From Clostridiales bacterium (GTDB taxonomy: Bacteria; Bacillota; Clostridia; Oscillospirales; Acutalibacteraceae): a stretch of DNA of 13,459 bases. Shown one piece after another: positions 13,130 to 13,459 of the stretch (the first letter of the stretch is position 1; the number at the start of each line of letters is the position of its first letter). The translations under genes and the position numbers were made by a program. The notes under the pieces were generated by a model. The model saw nothing but the letters and a program-made list of their open reading frames with translations. It did not search any database and was not told the DNA's origin. The stretch is from the NCBI GenBank assembly GCA_019416395.1, contig DXXH01000050.1:1-13459 (forward strand), in the 5' to 3' direction.

Positions 13130-13459
13130 ATGGAAGGATACAGTATTTCCCAGGTAGCGGCTCATTTTGGGATAGAGCCCCATACCCTTCGGTTTTACGA
13201 AAAGGAAGGGATCATTCACCCGGGGCGGACGCAAAACGGGATTCGGGTGTACACAGAGGAGAACATGGGGCAGCTGGAGATGGCCCTGTGTTTGAAAAGC
13301 ACGGGAATGCCCTTGAAGGATATCAAGCGGTATTTTGACTTGGTGGAAGAAGGGGACGAAACCTTGGAAGAGCGGCTCCGGATTTTCCAGGAGCACCGGG
13401 TTCACGTATTGGAAGGGATTGAAGAGCTGAAAAAGCATTTGGAAAAGATCAATTGCAAG
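13130..13459 (+). CDS. MerR-family transcriptional regulator (partial, runs off the window)
   Basis: 110 residues are visible with no stop before the edge. The N-terminal winged helix reads YSISQVAAHFGIEPHTLRFY, then EKEGIIHPGRTQNGIRVYTE. The next segment, LEMALCLKSTGMPLKDIKRY, and a long helix (residues about 80-110, EERLRIFQEHRVHVLEGIEE) match the DNA-binding and dimerisation parts of MerR proteins. The pattern CLKSTGMPL is typical of the YyaN/AdhR/CadR-like branch. The effector-binding C terminus is mostly outside the window, so the signal is unknown. The ATG at 13130 has AAAGGGG (13117-13123) 6 nt upstream. It is divergent from the transporter operon across a 242-bp gap rich in dyads, so it could control that operon as well as itself. 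Confidence 0.92.
   Translation, partial: MEGYSISQVAAHFGIEPHTLRFYEKEGIIHPGRTQNGIRVYTEENMGQLEMALCLKSTGMPLKDIKRYFDLVEEGDETLEERLRIFQEHRVHVLEGIEELKKHLEKINCK

Noticed and set aside
1..13459. CRISPR arrays, tRNA or rRNA genes, and transposase genes
   Set aside because: I looked for spaced direct repeats, tRNA-like cloverleaf ends, rRNA signatures and transposase motifs on both strands and saw none.

Overview
This GC-rich window has short, AT-richer, promoter-bearing gaps. Its T-box-controlled aminoacyl-tRNA synthetase operon, anaerobic (class III) ribonucleotide reductase, GTP-type PEP carboxykinase, strong AGGAGG ribosome binding sites and frequent GTG starts point to an anaerobic, fermentative Clostridia member. 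An Oscillospiraceae (Ruminococcaceae)-type gut bacterium is my best guess. No species can be named from the sequence alone.

Layout. 1-100 is the tail of methylglyoxal synthase (mgsA). 109-374 is a promoter and T-box leader ending in an intrinsic terminator, followed by a palindrome-rich spacer and the hisS-aspS operon (524-3652) with its own terminator. 3756-3818 carries an NrdR box and a perfect sigma-A promoter. These drive an anaerobic dNTP-synthesis cluster: nrdD (3926-6223), a 56-residue glycyl-radical protein (6312-6482), surE (6512-7252) and nrdG (7339-7839), closed by a terminator. A small Xre-type regulator behind a 44-bp dyad (7927-7970) follows, then a monocistronic pckG (8359-10125) with its own promoter and terminator. 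On the minus strand is a polar amino acid ABC transporter: binding protein (12887-12015, with an in-frame stop), permease (11791-11057) and ATPase (11076-10348). Its 3' end meets pckG at a bidirectional terminator. The right edge has a divergent MerR-family regulator, cut off by the window.

The standout is the nrd cluster. The large NrdD keeps the ATP-cone, the active-site cysteines and the C-terminal cysteine (zinc) motif. It stops before the RxxxGY glycyl-radical segment that ends ordinary NrdD proteins. That segment is encoded as a separate 56-aa gene 88 bp downstream, which has its own promoter, a very strong Shine-Dalgarno and a dyad over its start site. The sequence therefore suggests a split class III ribonucleotide reductase whose radical-bearing domain is a separate, independently transcribed small subunit, comparable in concept to the GrcA/YfiD spare part of pyruvate formate-lyase. 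NrdG, which installs the radical, lies two genes further on, and a SurE nucleotidase sits between them.

Other notable items are a T-box whose discriminator-pairing base fits tRNA-Asp and not tRNA-His, a 171-bp element with terminal inverted repeats between the binding protein and permease genes, and a nonsense codon in the binding protein gene.
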